NCBI RefSeq assembly: GCF_000499845.2
Contig: NC_023759.2
Coordinates: 46,160,672-46,224,671 of the forward strand
Length of the DNA stretch: 64,000 nucleotides
From: Phaseolus vulgaris
Taxonomy: Eukaryota > Streptophyta > Magnoliopsida > Fabales > Fabaceae
Direction: 5' to 3'
Each line of letters opens with the position of its first letter. Position 1 is the stretch's first letter. Below the pieces are notes generated by a model. That model saw only the letters and a program-made list of their open reading frames with translations. It ran no database searches and was not told the origin of the DNA. A program made the translations under genes and the position numbers. Below, piece by piece: positions 25,340 through 38,786 of the stretch.

Positions 25340-25860
25340 TCAACTCCTACTTATGTCTTAACACTTGGAATAATACTAAGATCAGTTACATAAATCACAC
25401 AATATTATTCCCTTTTCTTCAAGATTTAACTGTTACTTATGTCATTACTATACTTTCCACAACTTCTTTTCATCTTTCTCTCCTCCTCCTCTCTTTCACA
25501 AAATTACAAATCATACAATTTATTTTTTCTATTACTGTCTCTAAACTCTTCTTTCTGCTTATCTCAACTTCATTAATCGATTTTCTGGTATAGGCATGTT
25601 ATTTTGATAATTTCTTCTCATGTCTTTCTTAAGATTTCTCTCTTTTTTTCAACTATAAACTAAAAAGTATACAATTATTTTTTCTTATTAATGTTCTCAG
25701 AGTCTTCTTTATACGCGTCTCATCTACCTTAATCAATTTTCTGTCATCTTTTTCTCAGTTAGTGTCAATCATATCTTTTTGTATACAACTTTTTCGTATC
25801 AAACACTTGGAATAATAGCCATGATATAGCTGAACTTTTTCGTATCAAACATTAGCTTAG
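25340..25860 (+). repeat. pyrimidine-rich degenerate tandem duplication
   Basis: Two similar stretches of about 150 bp follow each other. Both run from CTTTCT-rich text through a TATACAATT/CATACAATT core, TTATTTTTTCT and TCTTCTTT to a shared AATCxATTTTCTG end. The phrase ACACTTGGAATAATA occurs at both 25360 and 25803. The open frame over the first half is a product of low complexity. Confidence 0.45.
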
Positions 25861-26369
25861 CTGACTTTAATGAAGGAGGGGGTGTTCCGTATTCCTTTTT
25901 TCACCAAACGGGTGAGACTCTGATGGAATATTTTTCATTAAAAATAACACTCTGCGGACTTCATTATTGTACAGCAAATTTGTCCACCATAGATTAAATT
26001 GATTAGTGATTAGCTATGTATGATAGAGGAACATTTTTCTGAAATTAGATGAAAGTGTAATTGAAACACCCTTTTTCTTTCACAAGGCTTTTTAAATTGA
26101 AAGTGAATCCCAGAAACATTACAGTTTGCATTAACCATGAGTAGTCACTTTCTCCCGCATGAAGTTTCATACTACTTTAGTGGACATAGAGCTAGCCTTT
26201 TACAAAATACCAAAAGAAAAGAAAACTATTTTTTTACGGACTTTGTTTTGGTACAATTTAAGGAGGACACTGAAGAAAAAGCAGGAGTGTCCCCGAGTAA
26301 AGAGTGTCTGCAAATAGCATACCAGGGTTCCCTCTATACTACTTGAGTATAAGGAACTCCTTGGTGTAG

Positions 26370-26678
26370 CTAAAACCAGATGGCCTTTGCATCCATGAGC
26401 AATTGTTTGAGAGAGCCATCAACATGGAGGGATATGACATCTTTGGACGACCCCACAAATTTTCCACCTATGAACACTGCTGGGACTGAAGGATTACAGC
26501 CCATACCCCTTAAAGCCCACTCCATTTCCCTCCCATAGGAATCATTGTCAAGCTCATGAACTGCTGGGCTTGCTCCAAGCTCATAGAAAAGTTGCTTGAT
26601 GCTGTGACACATGCAACATGAACTCTTGGTGAATATAACAGCAGCCTTCTTTGAAGCCAAGTCCTTAACTCTATCCAT
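26370..26678 (-). CDS. CC-type glutaredoxin (CCMC active site)
   Basis: A predicted 102-residue class III glutaredoxin in a single exon, starting MDRVKDLASKKAAVIF. The active site is CCMC at residues 21-24 after VIFTKSS, with MGCNPSVPAVFIGGKFVG as the glutathione loop and HVDGSLKQLL near the end. The C-terminus AIWF is a variant of the ALWL motif. CCMC is the most common active site among plant CC-type members. It is about 2.5 kb from the CCLC gene in the same orientation and shares MD(K/R)VK.LAS, consistent with tandem duplication. Likely roles, by homology, are transcriptional control through TGA factors and nitrogen or stress signalling; these are not shown by the sequence. Confidence 0.95.
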   Translation of the reverse strand: MDRVKDLASKKAAVIFTKSSCCMCHSIKQLFYELGASPAVHELDNDSYGREMEWALRGMGCNPSVPAVFIGGKFVGSSKDVISLHVDGSLKQLLMDAKAIWF

Positions 26679-26827
26679 TACAAAGGGATGAACAATCCAA
26701 TATAATAACTAGGGAGAATAATATATATGAAGCTAAAAAATATTGAAAGATAGATGAGTGTGGGAATTAAGCTAGTGTAGCAAAGGATTTGTTCTGCCCT
26801 GGTGAAGCTTGGCATTTCATCACCTCT

Positions 26828-26835
26828 TATTTATA
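26828..26835 (-). promoter_or_regulatory. TATA box of the CCMC glutaredoxin gene
   Basis: TATAAATA on the minus strand within CTACTATAAATAAGAGG, about 150 bp upstream of the ATG at 26678. No intron is needed in the leader. Confidence 0.65.
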
Positions 26836-26839
26836 GTAG

Positions 26840-29800
26840 CTTCTGAGGATAGTGGATTGAATTGTATAAGCTAGAAAAGCATAGAAGCAAATTAATTATA
26901 GTTAAATTGGATAGGAAAGAGAAACAGAGAAAGTTCCTTCAGATATTTGTTTGGATAAGGGAGGTGCCCCTGATCATTTGGGCGATGGTGACACTGCCAG
27001 TGCCATGAACAAGTTGCATTTAGCATCAAACTGTAAACGATAATTCAAATATCTAGAGTGGCTGGCCGTACGGGCAATCAACGCAGGAATAAGAACAATG
27101 TATAGTTTTTAAAGCCTAAAAACTCTATGCCCTGCCTTCAGCATCAAACACATTATTCTAATGTTAATATGAACAAACTTCTCTGAGGTATATGGCACAA
27201 AACCAAAGCTTTGTTGTCACAAAATCTATCAAAATAACGGAATCAAATAGAATTAGTAATATGCAAAGTCGGAGCCCAGAAGAGGAAACCAATTCCAAGT
27301 GTCATCTGCAAGGTTATCTATCAAAATAAGTTAACCATAGGCCACAACTTGCCCTATGATATGTTTGAGTGTATCAGTATTTATTCATTAAGATATACAA
27401 AAACATTCAAAGAGAATAAGAAATGAAGAAAAAGTAAAATGGTCATGTTAATAATTCAGTTTTACGTTATTTAATCTAACCAAATACCATGTCTATGATG
27501 CAATGTTTTATTATATCTATTGGACATTTACCAACTTCTGCAACATGGGGTATGTATGTGGTTTGGTTCTGTTTCTGTAGTGTTGAGTTGTGAGGCTGTG
27601 TGGAGAAAGATAAGAGTTTATCCAATTGATTTCCACTTTTTCACTGGGGTGCTTGGCATCAGAATCATGCAATGCACAAACAGTGTAATCTGATTTGTAT
27701 TTGGCCCTTGAGCATGGGAAGGGATTCTTAACAAATATGGATATGTTTTGATATTTGGTTGATTTCATCAATACGATTCGATTTCCCTTGGTATAAATTA
27801 CGTGGCTTCGAGCAATCATGTTACCTTTGGGAAAATGCTAAATCCAAAGAATTTTAGATTCTTGCACATCAAAATTTAGTATCAAGTAGTGAAGGAGGAA
27901 GAGAATGTCAACTTGAAAGTAAGAATTGGCAGAAGGATAAGGTATAATTTGATGGTAGGCTGCACACTGTCATGGCTAAGATTGCACTGAATTTAGATAT
28001 CTTGTGCTGGGTAGTTAGGTAACTATAATATAAAACCGACCAAATCGGTTATCCAATATTCTTTAACTGTTTCAAGAAATCGTTATGCAAAAATTGCACT
28101 ATTTGACTAAAGATCTTTGGCTAAATTATACGATTTTTTTTAATTTTACACCATGTTTATGTCTTTTCGATTCTTACAACAACTTCTTTAGTTATTTGAA
28201 ATACACTGTTATTGTTTCTATTATCTAGACCCACATCGATTACACCAGAAATCTTTCTAAGAAGGTTATTATTATAGACACAAAAAAGATATCAGTGTAA
28301 TTAATTAAAATTTTCTACTAATAATTAATTAATTAAACTATTTTAAAATAATTGTAAAAGTCCGTAATTTGACCTTTTTTTATATAGTAAGTGAATTGGA
28401 ATTAAGTTTTTTCTTGCAAAAATGATGTTAAATGTCACAATCGATTCTTGTAGTTGAAGATTTGTGTAGAAACTTCTACACCAATATAAGTTACTATGGA
28501 AAAGACGGTGATGGAAACCCAAATAAAGTTAACTTTACATAAAAAAAAATAACAAATAAAGGAGCATATATTCTTAAATTTTAATTGATTTATAAAAAAA
28601 TATTTCACATTAATTTAATAATGAAAAAATATTTTTTTTTTCAACCATTGTATAGCAAACTCAATTTATGATGGGTTTAATTAGAATTCAAATATTCTAA
28701 CAATGTCTGAAAAAATTAGACATAATCTACTTATAATTAGACTATCAACTACCTGAGTTGAAGCTGAATGAGCTTGGATTGGCCTAAGAATTTTTTTAGG
28801 AAAAAAAAGTTAATTATTAAATTAAATTTTAATTTTTGAAATGATGACTAAAAATGTTATTAAAATATAAAAACTTAAAGCTTGAAAAAGATTGAAAAAT
28901 AAATTGTGTAACAGTTTTGATTTTTTTTTAATTTATTACATGTTATGTTATGTGTTATACCAAATCTTTAGTTAATAATTATGGAATCCTAATTTTTTAT
29001 GTATTATATTTTATTAATTATATACAAAAGTTAAAAAACAAAAATCATAAAAATATTATAAAATCTAGATAAATTTACCCGTTTATTTCACTAATCAATT
29101 GTGAATCAAATTACAATAATATTATTTTTAGAATTACAATTATCATGATATAAAATTGTCAAAGTAGTACTCGTGTAATGTTACAATTTTTTTTCTTTAT
29201 GATGAATATATTTTAATTCACTACATATGTTAGCTGGATTTTTTCATTTAATAAATAAAAACACAAACAATAGGGATATTGGATTTAGATTTAAATATGT
29301 TTTTGGTATGTTAAAATATATTTTTTTTATAAAAATAAAAAATAAAAAAATTATAATATAACACTAATTAACTATCTACGTTTTAAACAAAATATTAAAT
29401 GACAATTTCAATTAAAAAAATAGTAATATTGTAATATAATTAATATTCACATATATCACCTAAAAAAATTAAGAACTATAAAATAAATATTGTTTATTTA
29501 TTTTTAAATAAATATCAGAGACTAAAAATATTGATTTAAACTTATGAAAGAATAAAAGTTAAAGAAATATTTTATATAGAAACTAAAAAAAAAATCACAG
29601 GATTAAACATAGCAATTTTAAAATTTATAGAATATTTAAAAAAGGAAAAACATCAACTTTTAAAGTAAAAATAACTAAACTTTGACATAAATATATAAAA
29701 GGAAAAGTTAAAACTATAGTTAATATTAAAAAAAATTAGATGTGAGGAAAATTAATCAAATTTTAAAGTAATTAATATTGTTAGCATAAAAACATGAAAA

Positions 29801-32740
29801 ATATTAAATAATATTAATGTCACTTTACACATAAAATACAAATGCAAATATACTTCAAAATAAATATTCAATATTATAAATGCGAGTATGAAATTTGAAA
29901 GTTACTCCTCAATCATGTTTGAGGTTAAGTTACGGATGAAAAATTAGTCCAGTTAAACAAGTGTTAAGAGTATTTTAACTATTTAACTTAGGTTTAATAA
30001 AAATCTAGTGTGATATTTTAAATCCGTTTAAAAAGTGTATTTTATGATAAAAACTTATATTACTTTGTCTATTGACCAAGTATACCTATTAGTATTTTTT
30101 TTTTAAATTACTATGTATAATGTATGCATATATATAAACAAATAAATAACTTATAGTGTATGCTTATTTTTTAATCTGGTCGAAATATAAATCCTATTAC
30201 TATGTATTAGCTACTAAATGTTCAATGATAGACACAATAACATAATTTTTTGAAACAAATAATAATTATAAAACCTAAAATGGGTAAATCCTTAAATTTC
30301 CTTACACTTCAATTATAATTTTACATAAAATGTTTTTTCGATTAGTGTTTTATAGTTTCAAATCATTCACAATATTTAAAATAAAGAACAAAAAAAAAGT
30401 TTAAAAACATATAAAAATAAATAAAGGGACTTTTAAAAATAAAATCTCAACTAATTAAAATATTTTTAAGGTGATATCATTAATTAAGATAAAACTATTT
30501 AAAGCTTGCTTATATTTGATTTTATTGTTTATTATTGAGTTCGGAAGAAGTGTCGATTTGGATACTTTTTTTTACGAATAAATAATGTTTGAATTGATAA
30601 TAAATGAAGTCCTGATTATTATGAAAATATGCAACTAAGTTATTTTTTTAGGGGACTACCAAAAAGTTTAAATAAAGTTTTAATTAATGTGATAACTTGC
30701 AATATTTTTTTAAACTTACATGTTAAAGTAAATAATGCCTTAACTATAATATCATAACAAGCAATTTTTTTTTTCATATGGAAAGTTGAAATTATTCTTT
30801 TATGGGAACTTATCCATAATTGGAGAATTTTTTTAATTGATATGACGAGTTGGTCTTTTCTTATAGAAACTTAAACTTAATTTAAGTAAAGTCTTATTTA
30901 AATAATGTACGATTTATAAACAAATTAAGTAAAGTCTTAATTTATATATATGGATACTTTTTTCTATTGTGCCATCTTGAAATTTAAGTAAAATCTTTAA
31001 TCAATAAAAATTAATATTTTAATTAATATAGGAAATAGGGTATATGCGTTACGATCTTTCAGGGGGAAATGGTTATAAGATATACATATTTTCTTATTTG
31101 AAAACCAAAATAATATGTTCAAAACTCTTTAGTTCTAAAAAAACATCTATTAGGCTTAGATTTTATTCCTTTTCCAAAGCTCTGCGAGGAACCTAACAAA
31201 AGATATTGTACATGCAAATAATAAATATTAAATTGATTGTGATATCTTGAAACCTATTTTAATTTATGGTAAGATCATGGTATAAATTACAAATAGAAGA
31301 ACTATCACTAATAAAAAAAAAATTATAACAATTTATTACGACAATACACGGTGTCGTGACTTCTTTCCTAAATATGAAAATTTTATTATCTTAGTTATTA
31401 TTTGAATAAGTATAATACAAATCTACCATCATAGTTAAAAAATTGTATATAGCATAATAAATATTTATTACGTGGATTCAAATAATAACTCAATATAATA
31501 ATTTGTTTTTTTAAGGATAAAGATATGTCGGTTATTTTTGTCTAGGACTTTAATTTTTCTTTACATTTAGTGTATTATTAGAATTTATGGTGAAATATTT
31601 CAATTAGCCAAAATTAATTATTGGAAAACAAATTGACATTCTTTATTATAATATGATTAATATAATTACGGTATAAAATGTTATTTTAATATCATCGTTA
31701 TTAGTTTAACGATTCATGTTAATCTATGTTCAGTACCAAAGACTCATTACGATCCTATCAATATGCACTTCAACCAAGATAATGTACGTATTCAAATAAC
31801 TAATATATTATGAATATTGATCGAGGTATCATATTACCTTTTGCAAGGACATTGTCTTCCATTTGATGACCAAAATTCATTCGAAGACAATATTACCAAA
31901 GTAGATGACGACTGATATAAATTTTTTTGACCCTAATTACTAGTATAATTACTATATCTAACATGAAACTGTATCACACATGAAACTTGTGGTTGATAAT
32001 AAAACATCTACCCAAATATTAGAGATTCTTGAGAGAACGACTCTCAGTCCATACAATAACATTTACTATCACATTTCTAACGTTTTCTTCTACTTCCTCA
32101 CCTTCTCCCTCATTTTTTATTTCTTTCAAGAAGTTCACGCTCTTTCTAACTATTCATGTTTTATCATTTTTGTTAGATCATTATTACATATGACTTTTGA
32201 CTTTGTATATTATCATTTTGTGTGCACATAACACTTTACTAGATGAAAGTTCAAATATATATACCCTTTCAGAATTATTAGTTATTCTTCCAAACTCACT
32301 ATTTTGTGCTACACTTTTTTGGAAGTTGTGTACTTAATGATACATTTGTGTATATGCAATTGGCTAGTGGTTGAAATATTTTTCTTTAACTTCAAGTTTC
32401 TTTTCACTCAAAAGAGATATGATTATGATGCATCAAATATGAATTTTCATTTACACCATTTGTGAAATTCATACAATTACAACTTTCGAAAGTCTATTAA
32501 AAGTTGTTTTCACTATTTCCCACTTCCCTAATTATCATTATTGCTCTGGCTGCAATAAATATTTTGAATTGAAAATACTAAAAACATAAGATTTGAGTAG
32601 AATGTGCTTGAAAGAAATAAGAGAAGCAAGTATGGTAAATTGGTAATTGTAAAATAGAAAACCATAATGTGTTATATTATTTCCAAAGTTAATGTTGATG
32701 GGCCATGCTAACCCTAAAAAGTCCAAGTGAGGGAAATTGG
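26840..32740. other. intergenic, about 6 kb, no gene recognised
   Basis: Very AT-rich, especially 28.3-31.9 kb, with long A or T runs. Reading frames at 27.5 and 32.0 kb show no recognisable domain. No transposon boundaries with target duplications were found here by eye. It separates the minus-strand glutaredoxin pair from the OTU gene. Confidence 0.5.
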
Positions 32741-32830
32741 ACCAAGCCCACAATTTTCGCTTCTGGTTTGTCTTGTGTTTGCATTTTGTGAGACACAAAC
32801 ATCGTCGTCTCCGCCGTAGGCGCTAGCTAG

Positions 32831-33667
32831 GTAAGCATCTTCTCTTCCACTTCTGCACTCAATAACTTTTCTTTTACTTTCATTATTATTAATTATTAAT
32901 ATTTTCACTGTTATCAATCCATGTCAATCATCATTTCTCTGTATTTCTTTATCATATCAGCTAGCAAATTCACACAGTGCCCCCAAACGTTTGCAAATGC
33001 TGCTATGAACTTCCCTTTTCGATTTTTTTTTTAAGTTCTAATCTTTTGCGCAGTGGGGATGTATAGACTAACTTCGTGATTGGATTTTGTTAAAATTGGT
33101 CTTTGAGACTGGTTCTGATTCATTAATCGAATGCAGCTCTGCGTCAATCCAGGAATTGTAAAATTATTTTGATTGTGGGCGGGTTTCTCCAAGAGTGGCC
33201 GCGTCAGTCGTAGTTGGAAATCCTGATTCTGTGTTCACATTTTTTTTTTTTTGGGTTTAATATTTGATTTTCAACGACAACCCCGTTACCTTTCTTGTTA
33301 TGAAGTTTGATTTGTGAAAATCAGAAGTCTTGTAATGAACAATTTTGGGCTAGTATTTGATGTGGAAACTCGTTTATGGTTGTGATAACTATCCATGTAT
33401 TACTAGATTAACTAATTAACTCATATCTACTTCGAGTTGTTAGTTAATGTTTTGGTTTTTAGTTTTGGGAACTTGTTCTTGCGGCTCAATAACTTGCACC
33501 GAAAGATCCTTGTTTACATAGGTTAGATATTGGCTTTAATAATGCATTAAGATTTTGGAGATCTCATTGGTGCCACTATATATTCTTGTTATTTTATTTC
33601 AACTATGATTATTGGCTTGGTTATGATTTCTTATCACTGTATAATGTTCCTCTTTTATTTATTTTAG
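32831..33667 (+). other. predicted 5'-UTR intron of the OTU gene
   Basis: Donor GCTAG|GTAAGC at 32830/32831 and acceptor TTATTTTAG at 33667, ten bases before the OTU start codon. The upstream GC-richer leader (CATCGTCGTCTCCGCCG) resembles a plant 5' UTR. Its length of 837 bp suits a leader intron that may raise expression. Confidence 0.6.
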
Positions 33668-33677
33668 GGTCTCTCCA

Positions 33678-36600
33678 ATGGAGGATACCCAAGAAATTGA
33701 GGAGCAGGCTCATGACAGAGTGATTTCAGACAAAACATCTGAGCCAGAGACTCGTGATGAAATTCTTTCAAGGCACAGGTGATTAACTTTTCATGATCAA
33801 CACCTTCAGCTCTCACCTTTTTTTGTGAATGTATTTAGTCTTACGTAGATGCTCTCTCTTACTCATAGAGATTGACTCTAAAGCTCAACAGAGACGGGTT
33901 TTACCCATTATGGAATCTGAATTACTTAGTCATTCCCTTTTATTCCTATTCCTCTTCGCAAGATAAAAAGGAGTTTTATCATGTCATGGTATTCAAAATC
34001 ACGAGTCAACTTGAAGAATTGCATGATTGTGCACCCATGCCATGCCTGGGCTGTTTGTCTATGCTCATAATTGCAAACGAGCATAATTAGTGGACTCGCC
34101 ACTCAGGATGTAAGAATGGTGGGTGAAATGGTTGACTTTCCAGAGTTGGTTATTCTAACTTGGAACATATTTTGACTTTCTTCAACCCCCTCAGTTTCTT
34201 CACGGTCTTCATCAATTATATTCAACCTTTTATTCAATGAAGCTTCCTTAGTTTTTGCAACAGTTATCATCAAAATTTTTTTTCTTCTGAAACAGAGGCA
34301 CAAGACTTAGAATCCTCCCTAGTTCCAGCAAGGCAATGCTTGAATTTAAATATTCCTCCATTTAATCTTTGAACAATAATTACATTTCACTTTTTTACCA
34401 TTTCCATTTATATCTATCCCATTCTTCCATCCAATATTTAACCTATTTCTTGGAGCATTTTTACTTCTACTTTTAATAGATGAGGATGCACTTGGATTTC
34501 ACCCAGTTGAATTTGATCCACTCCTAGATATGCCTTAAAAAAATGAATTTAAAAACAGAATTCCGTTGAAAAAAAATCTCTAAATCTTTGCATATATGCC
34601 ACTGCTTGCCTTAATCTCCAAATCATTTTCAAATAAGAGAAAAAATCTTTGCAACAGATGTATCATGTGTGACCAAGCGAACAGAGGATGGTGCATTGGT
34701 GTGCGAGCAGAATAAGTGATTTGTTTGATTTCAGGTTCATAAATGGTGTCGTTTAGGGTTTAAAGACAAAAACCCTCTTGACTTGCCAAGTCGGTTGCAA
34801 ACTTGCGAGTTTAACTGATTTCACAACGAGTCTACTGAGTTTGCTCCAAAATCCTTTCCTATTTTTAAGTTATAGTTAAATAACATGCAATCTAAAGAGA
34901 TAAGGAATAAGAAAGATTTACACTGTGCTTTTATACTGGTTCATTTGATAGCACAAATTACATTTAGTTCTCAATCAACTGATTGAGTTCCACCAAAATA
35001 GACTAACCTGTGAAGATACAAACGAGTATTATTTGGTCATCAACACTTCTAGCTAACATTTAGTATTATTTAGACAACAGTCACTCTTGTCTAAGGCTTA
35101 GTATTGTTTGGAGTGCACACTTTTGTTTAGGACTGAATAGGACCTTAGCCACTTTTGGCTAAACACAGAGTATTATTTGGAACACAACCACTTTTGGCTA
35201 AACACAAAGTATTATTTGGAATGCAATTACCCTTGACCATACTTATCAAACTTGCAAGTTAATTCATTAACTCTTTCAAGTTTAAGAGTCTATAAATGGG
35301 TGTGTAGACTTGTTTTTGAGTAGACTTGAACAAGACTCAGACAAACTCGATAGAATCAGTCAAATTCGCGAGTCGAGGCCAAGTGAATGAGTTTTGGAGA
35401 AAAGCTGAGAACAAGTCACACATGGGTTGTTTTGCTCATTGTGTAGATTTAGAGTTCGTTTTTGTTTCATACCTGTACTGCCTTTGTATTTCATTTGAGT
35501 TCTTGGTTGTTGCTCTTGCCTTGTCGTCACTCACCATGGCCTCGTCGTTGTCTAGTCACCGTCTCGTTGTTTTGCTATGCATTGTCTCGCATAGTCTCAC
35601 ATCTCCTTGCATTGTGTCGGGTCGCCTCACCTAGCACCGTTGTGCCTTGCTGTCACATTCTACCTTTGTTTTCAAATAGGTGCTTCGATTCTTGATCGCG
35701 ACTGGGATTGGGGTTGGGTTTTGTAATTTTTGCTTGGGGTTGGGTTTTGTGATTTTTGTTCGGGGTTGCGGTGAATCGAAAATAAGGAATGGCAGATGGG
35801 TGTTTTAGGAATTAAGTAGAGTCATTTGGGATTTTTTATTTATTTGTAGTGTGGTTGAAATAAATTAAGATAAAATTGTTTTTTTATTGGTTGTGTTCAT
35901 CAAATAAAGTTTTAAGATGTGTGGTAGTGGTTCATATTCTGCAATGTTGGTGTATTTTATGGACTTATTTATTTATTGAATTTTTATATGAAATAGTCTT
36001 ACGAGTTTACAAGTCAGGTTTACGAGTTGAGTTTATAAGCATCCTACAAGTCTACGTAGATTCTCGAGTCTGATAACCTTACTCTTGACTCAACATAGAG
36101 TATTATTTATTATGCAGTAATTCCTACCTATTGTTTGGAATGCAACCACTTTTATCTAAAACTGCAATGTTTACAAAGATTGCGATTTAAAAGATTAAAG
36201 GTTCGCTCACTTAAGAGAGGGGTAACGTCTTACAATGTATACAAGGGTTATCACTTTTCTAGATTTCTAATGCACACGAACAATGTTCTTTTTCACAACT
36301 ACAAGACTTGGAAGCTTAAGATCTTGTGCATGTTCTTTCGTCAATCTTCCTTCTTCAAAGAGATCTTATGCACAAAGAGCTTCAAAAGAAAAGAGTCTTT
36401 GCACAACATTTTAGCCGTTGTGAGGTCTTCTTCTGCTACTACTTTTTCTTACTTATGAACATGTTTTGAAGCTTTAAGACACTTTAAAGGCCCTCGACTT
36501 AGTATTAAATGCACGTGGCTTCTTTGGAAACACCTATGGAACATGGCAGAGTTTCACAGGCTTGGGCAGGTGGTTTCTCTCCATCTTTTGATCAAAGCGC

Positions 36601-38786
36601 AGGACCTGACACAAGTTACTGACTTTGCAACTTGACATCTTGTCTTTTCAAGAAAAAGTTGTTTGAATGAAGTAGCCCTCAACACATTTTTCAAAGGTCA
36701 TGATGTTAACAAGGTGTTGCGAGATCTTCTTCAAAGAATGAAGAAACGTGTAATCCTTGCAAGCATACAATACACATTTATTAAAGTTTGATATGCATTG
36801 TGAAATGTTTTAGTCTCGTGTCTATGAGACAAAGTATAGTTTTCGTGTAACTGAAGCAAAAACTTATTTAACCAAGTATAATCATTTGGGTCCATACAAG
36901 AAAAAGCTTATCAGACAATGTATGTGCACAACACTTGCGTCTGTCAGACGAAGCACATTTTAAACAAAATTTACATTTAGTCAATGACATGACATGATTT
37001 GATACACATAAAATTATGTTTTATACTTAACTGATTAATCATACAACTACACAAAGGATATGTTGAACTTGGATCTAACATGCCTAACATTACTGGCTTG
37101 GCATCTCCCCTTTAGAAAACGTTCCTTTGCATGTTTCTTAACCCTCAACCCTAGAATACCATTCCTATGAAAGTGTTTTTGTAATAACATTGAAGGTGTG
37201 ATTCTTTGATTTGGAGTTTAATGTGGTGCTTTGTCTTTATTTCGAGCTGATGCTTAGAGATTTCTCACGTTACATCTTTTACCATTTTATGTTGACTGAA
37301 CTTTTTGAAACATCTTCCGATGCTATTTTAGTGCAAAAAGCTATAAAAAGTTTATTGTTTATATAAGATATCAAAGAAAACAAAGTGGTCACAAGTTTTA
37401 GTCAGGTTCTTTAGTCTTTCAAATAGTTTGAAGTGCTTTTTTCCAATTCTTTTGAGACATAAATAAAATAACAAGGGTCACTTCATTTACTTAGGTTTGC
37501 ACCTTCAGCATTTGGCTTCTCGAAATCTTGTGCCAATTGTCACTTTCCACTGGCAAAAGCTAATGAAGTAATAGGCATTATTTGTTGGTTAAAGACTTTA
37601 TGGTTTATTAGTTGAGAAAATGCTTTAAATTTAAACTAATGTATCAGTATGGCCATACTCAGTTTGAATAAACTGTTTGAATCACTACTACTAGCTATAT
37701 TTGTTTTGCATGGTTGACAACAGCTACTTGATAATGAATGTACTTAAGTGTGCTTTGTTTTCCAAGAACTTGGTTTATTATTTTTCATCAAATCCTTATT
37801 TATAATTGATTCATGTCTCAATATAGTAACTTGAATGTTAAGGTATGTGTTACTTATGTTGTGTTCTCCTGGTTCTCATGCAATGTGTATTCTTCCCTCA
37901 TTACTTGCACATTTTCAGGAAAGAGATATCGCAACTGCAGAAAAAGGAAGTTGAGATGAAAAAGGCTGCAGCTAGAGGTAGCAAGGCTGAGCAGAAAGCT
38001 AAGAAGAAGCAAGTGGAGGAAGAAGTTTCTCAACTTTCTACTAAGCTGAAGGAGAAGCATGCCAAGGAATTGGCTGCATTTGGCTATAGCAGTGGTAATG
38101 GAAATGAAAAGAGCAATTTGGACACTTTGGTTAAGGCCATAGCTGGAGTATCTGTTGCTAGTCAACCTGAACATACAAAGGTCAGCAAGGCCAAACAGAG
38201 GCGAGACAAAAGAGCTCAACAAGAAGCAGAAAGAGAGCAAAGAATCCAAGCAGAGCAGACCGACATCATAAGCGATCGAATGATTGAAAACGAGAAGTTG
38301 GAAAGGAAGTTGAAGCCTCTAGGTTTTACTGTTTGTGAAATAAAGCCTGATGGGCACTGCCTCTATAGGGCTGTTGAGGATCAGCTGGCTGTCCTCTCGG
38401 GTGGTGGATCTCCTTATACATATCAAGAACTTCGAGAAATGGTGGCTGCTTACATGAGAAAACATACATCTGATTTCCTTCCATTTTTTCTGTCAGAGAA
38501 TTTAATTGAGGATGATTCTGATGAATCACTTGCTCAGAAGTTTGAAAATTACTGTAAAGAAGTGGAGTCCACAGCTATATGGGGAGGACAACTAGAGCTT
38601 GGTGCCTTAACTCACTGCTTGAAGAAGCATATTATGATATTTTCTGGATCCTTCCCAGATGTGGAGATGGGCAAAGAGTATAAATCTGATGGTGGCACTG
38701 GCTTGTCTAATTCGAGTATCATGCTTTCTTATCATAAGCATGCTTTTGGGCTAGGAGAGCACTATAATTCTGTGGTCCCAACATGA
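33678..38786 (+). CDS. OTU-domain cysteine deubiquitinase (OTUD6B-like), two coding exons
   Basis: A predicted 322-residue deubiquitinating enzyme. Exons are 33678-33778 and 37919-38786, joined in phase 2 (GGCACAG|GTGATT ... TTTTCAG|GAAAG) to read [16 protein letters not shown]. The N-terminal half is a lysine/glutamate-rich coiled coil with [13 protein letters not shown]. The OTU domain occupies about 165-322: the oxyanion/catalytic motif is [15 protein letters not shown] with nucleophile Cys181, and the catalytic histidine is His315 in [12 protein letters not shown]. The order coiled coil then OTU is that of animal OTUD6B and of the plant OTU5 type (I recall Arabidopsis At3g62940). It hydrolyses ubiquitin linkages; linkage preference cannot be read from sequence. 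The single intron is 4,140 bp and full of repeats. Confidence 0.94.
35027..36165. repeat. degenerate minisatellite in the OTU intron, interrupted
   Basis: Units of about 40-45 bp built around AGTATTATTTGGAATGCAACC and ACTTTTGGCTAAACACA repeat at least five times between 35027 and 35237. The same unit text resumes at 36090-36165 (GAGTATTATTTATTATGCAG, then TTGTTTGGAATGCAACCACT). The array was therefore continuous until the insertion at 35238-36079. Confidence 0.65.
35238..36079. mobile_element. MITE-like insertion in the OTU intron minisatellite
   Basis: Ends are inverse of each other: left TACTTATCAAACTTG, right CGAGTCTGATAACCT. A 10-bp near-perfect direct repeat flanks it (TACCCTTGAC at 35228-35237, TACTCTTGAC at 36080-36089). 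The interior has repeated ACTTGC/ACTCG-type words, such as TCGCGAGTCGAGGCC, and no protein domain. The duplication length suggests a Mutator-like or related element. The exact ends may shift by a base or two. Confidence 0.55.

Noticed and set aside
31980..32231. Hydrophobic 83-codon frame that could be taken for a membrane protein
   Set aside because: It is pyrimidine-rich AT sequence that translates to F, L, S and Y. There is no family motif, and similar text occurs at 25.3-25.6 kb in a non-coding repeat.
35326..35695. Two overlapping plus-strand frames of 77-102 codons
   Set aside because: They lie within a repeat insertion in the OTU intron, with leucine/serine-rich low-information translation and no motif.
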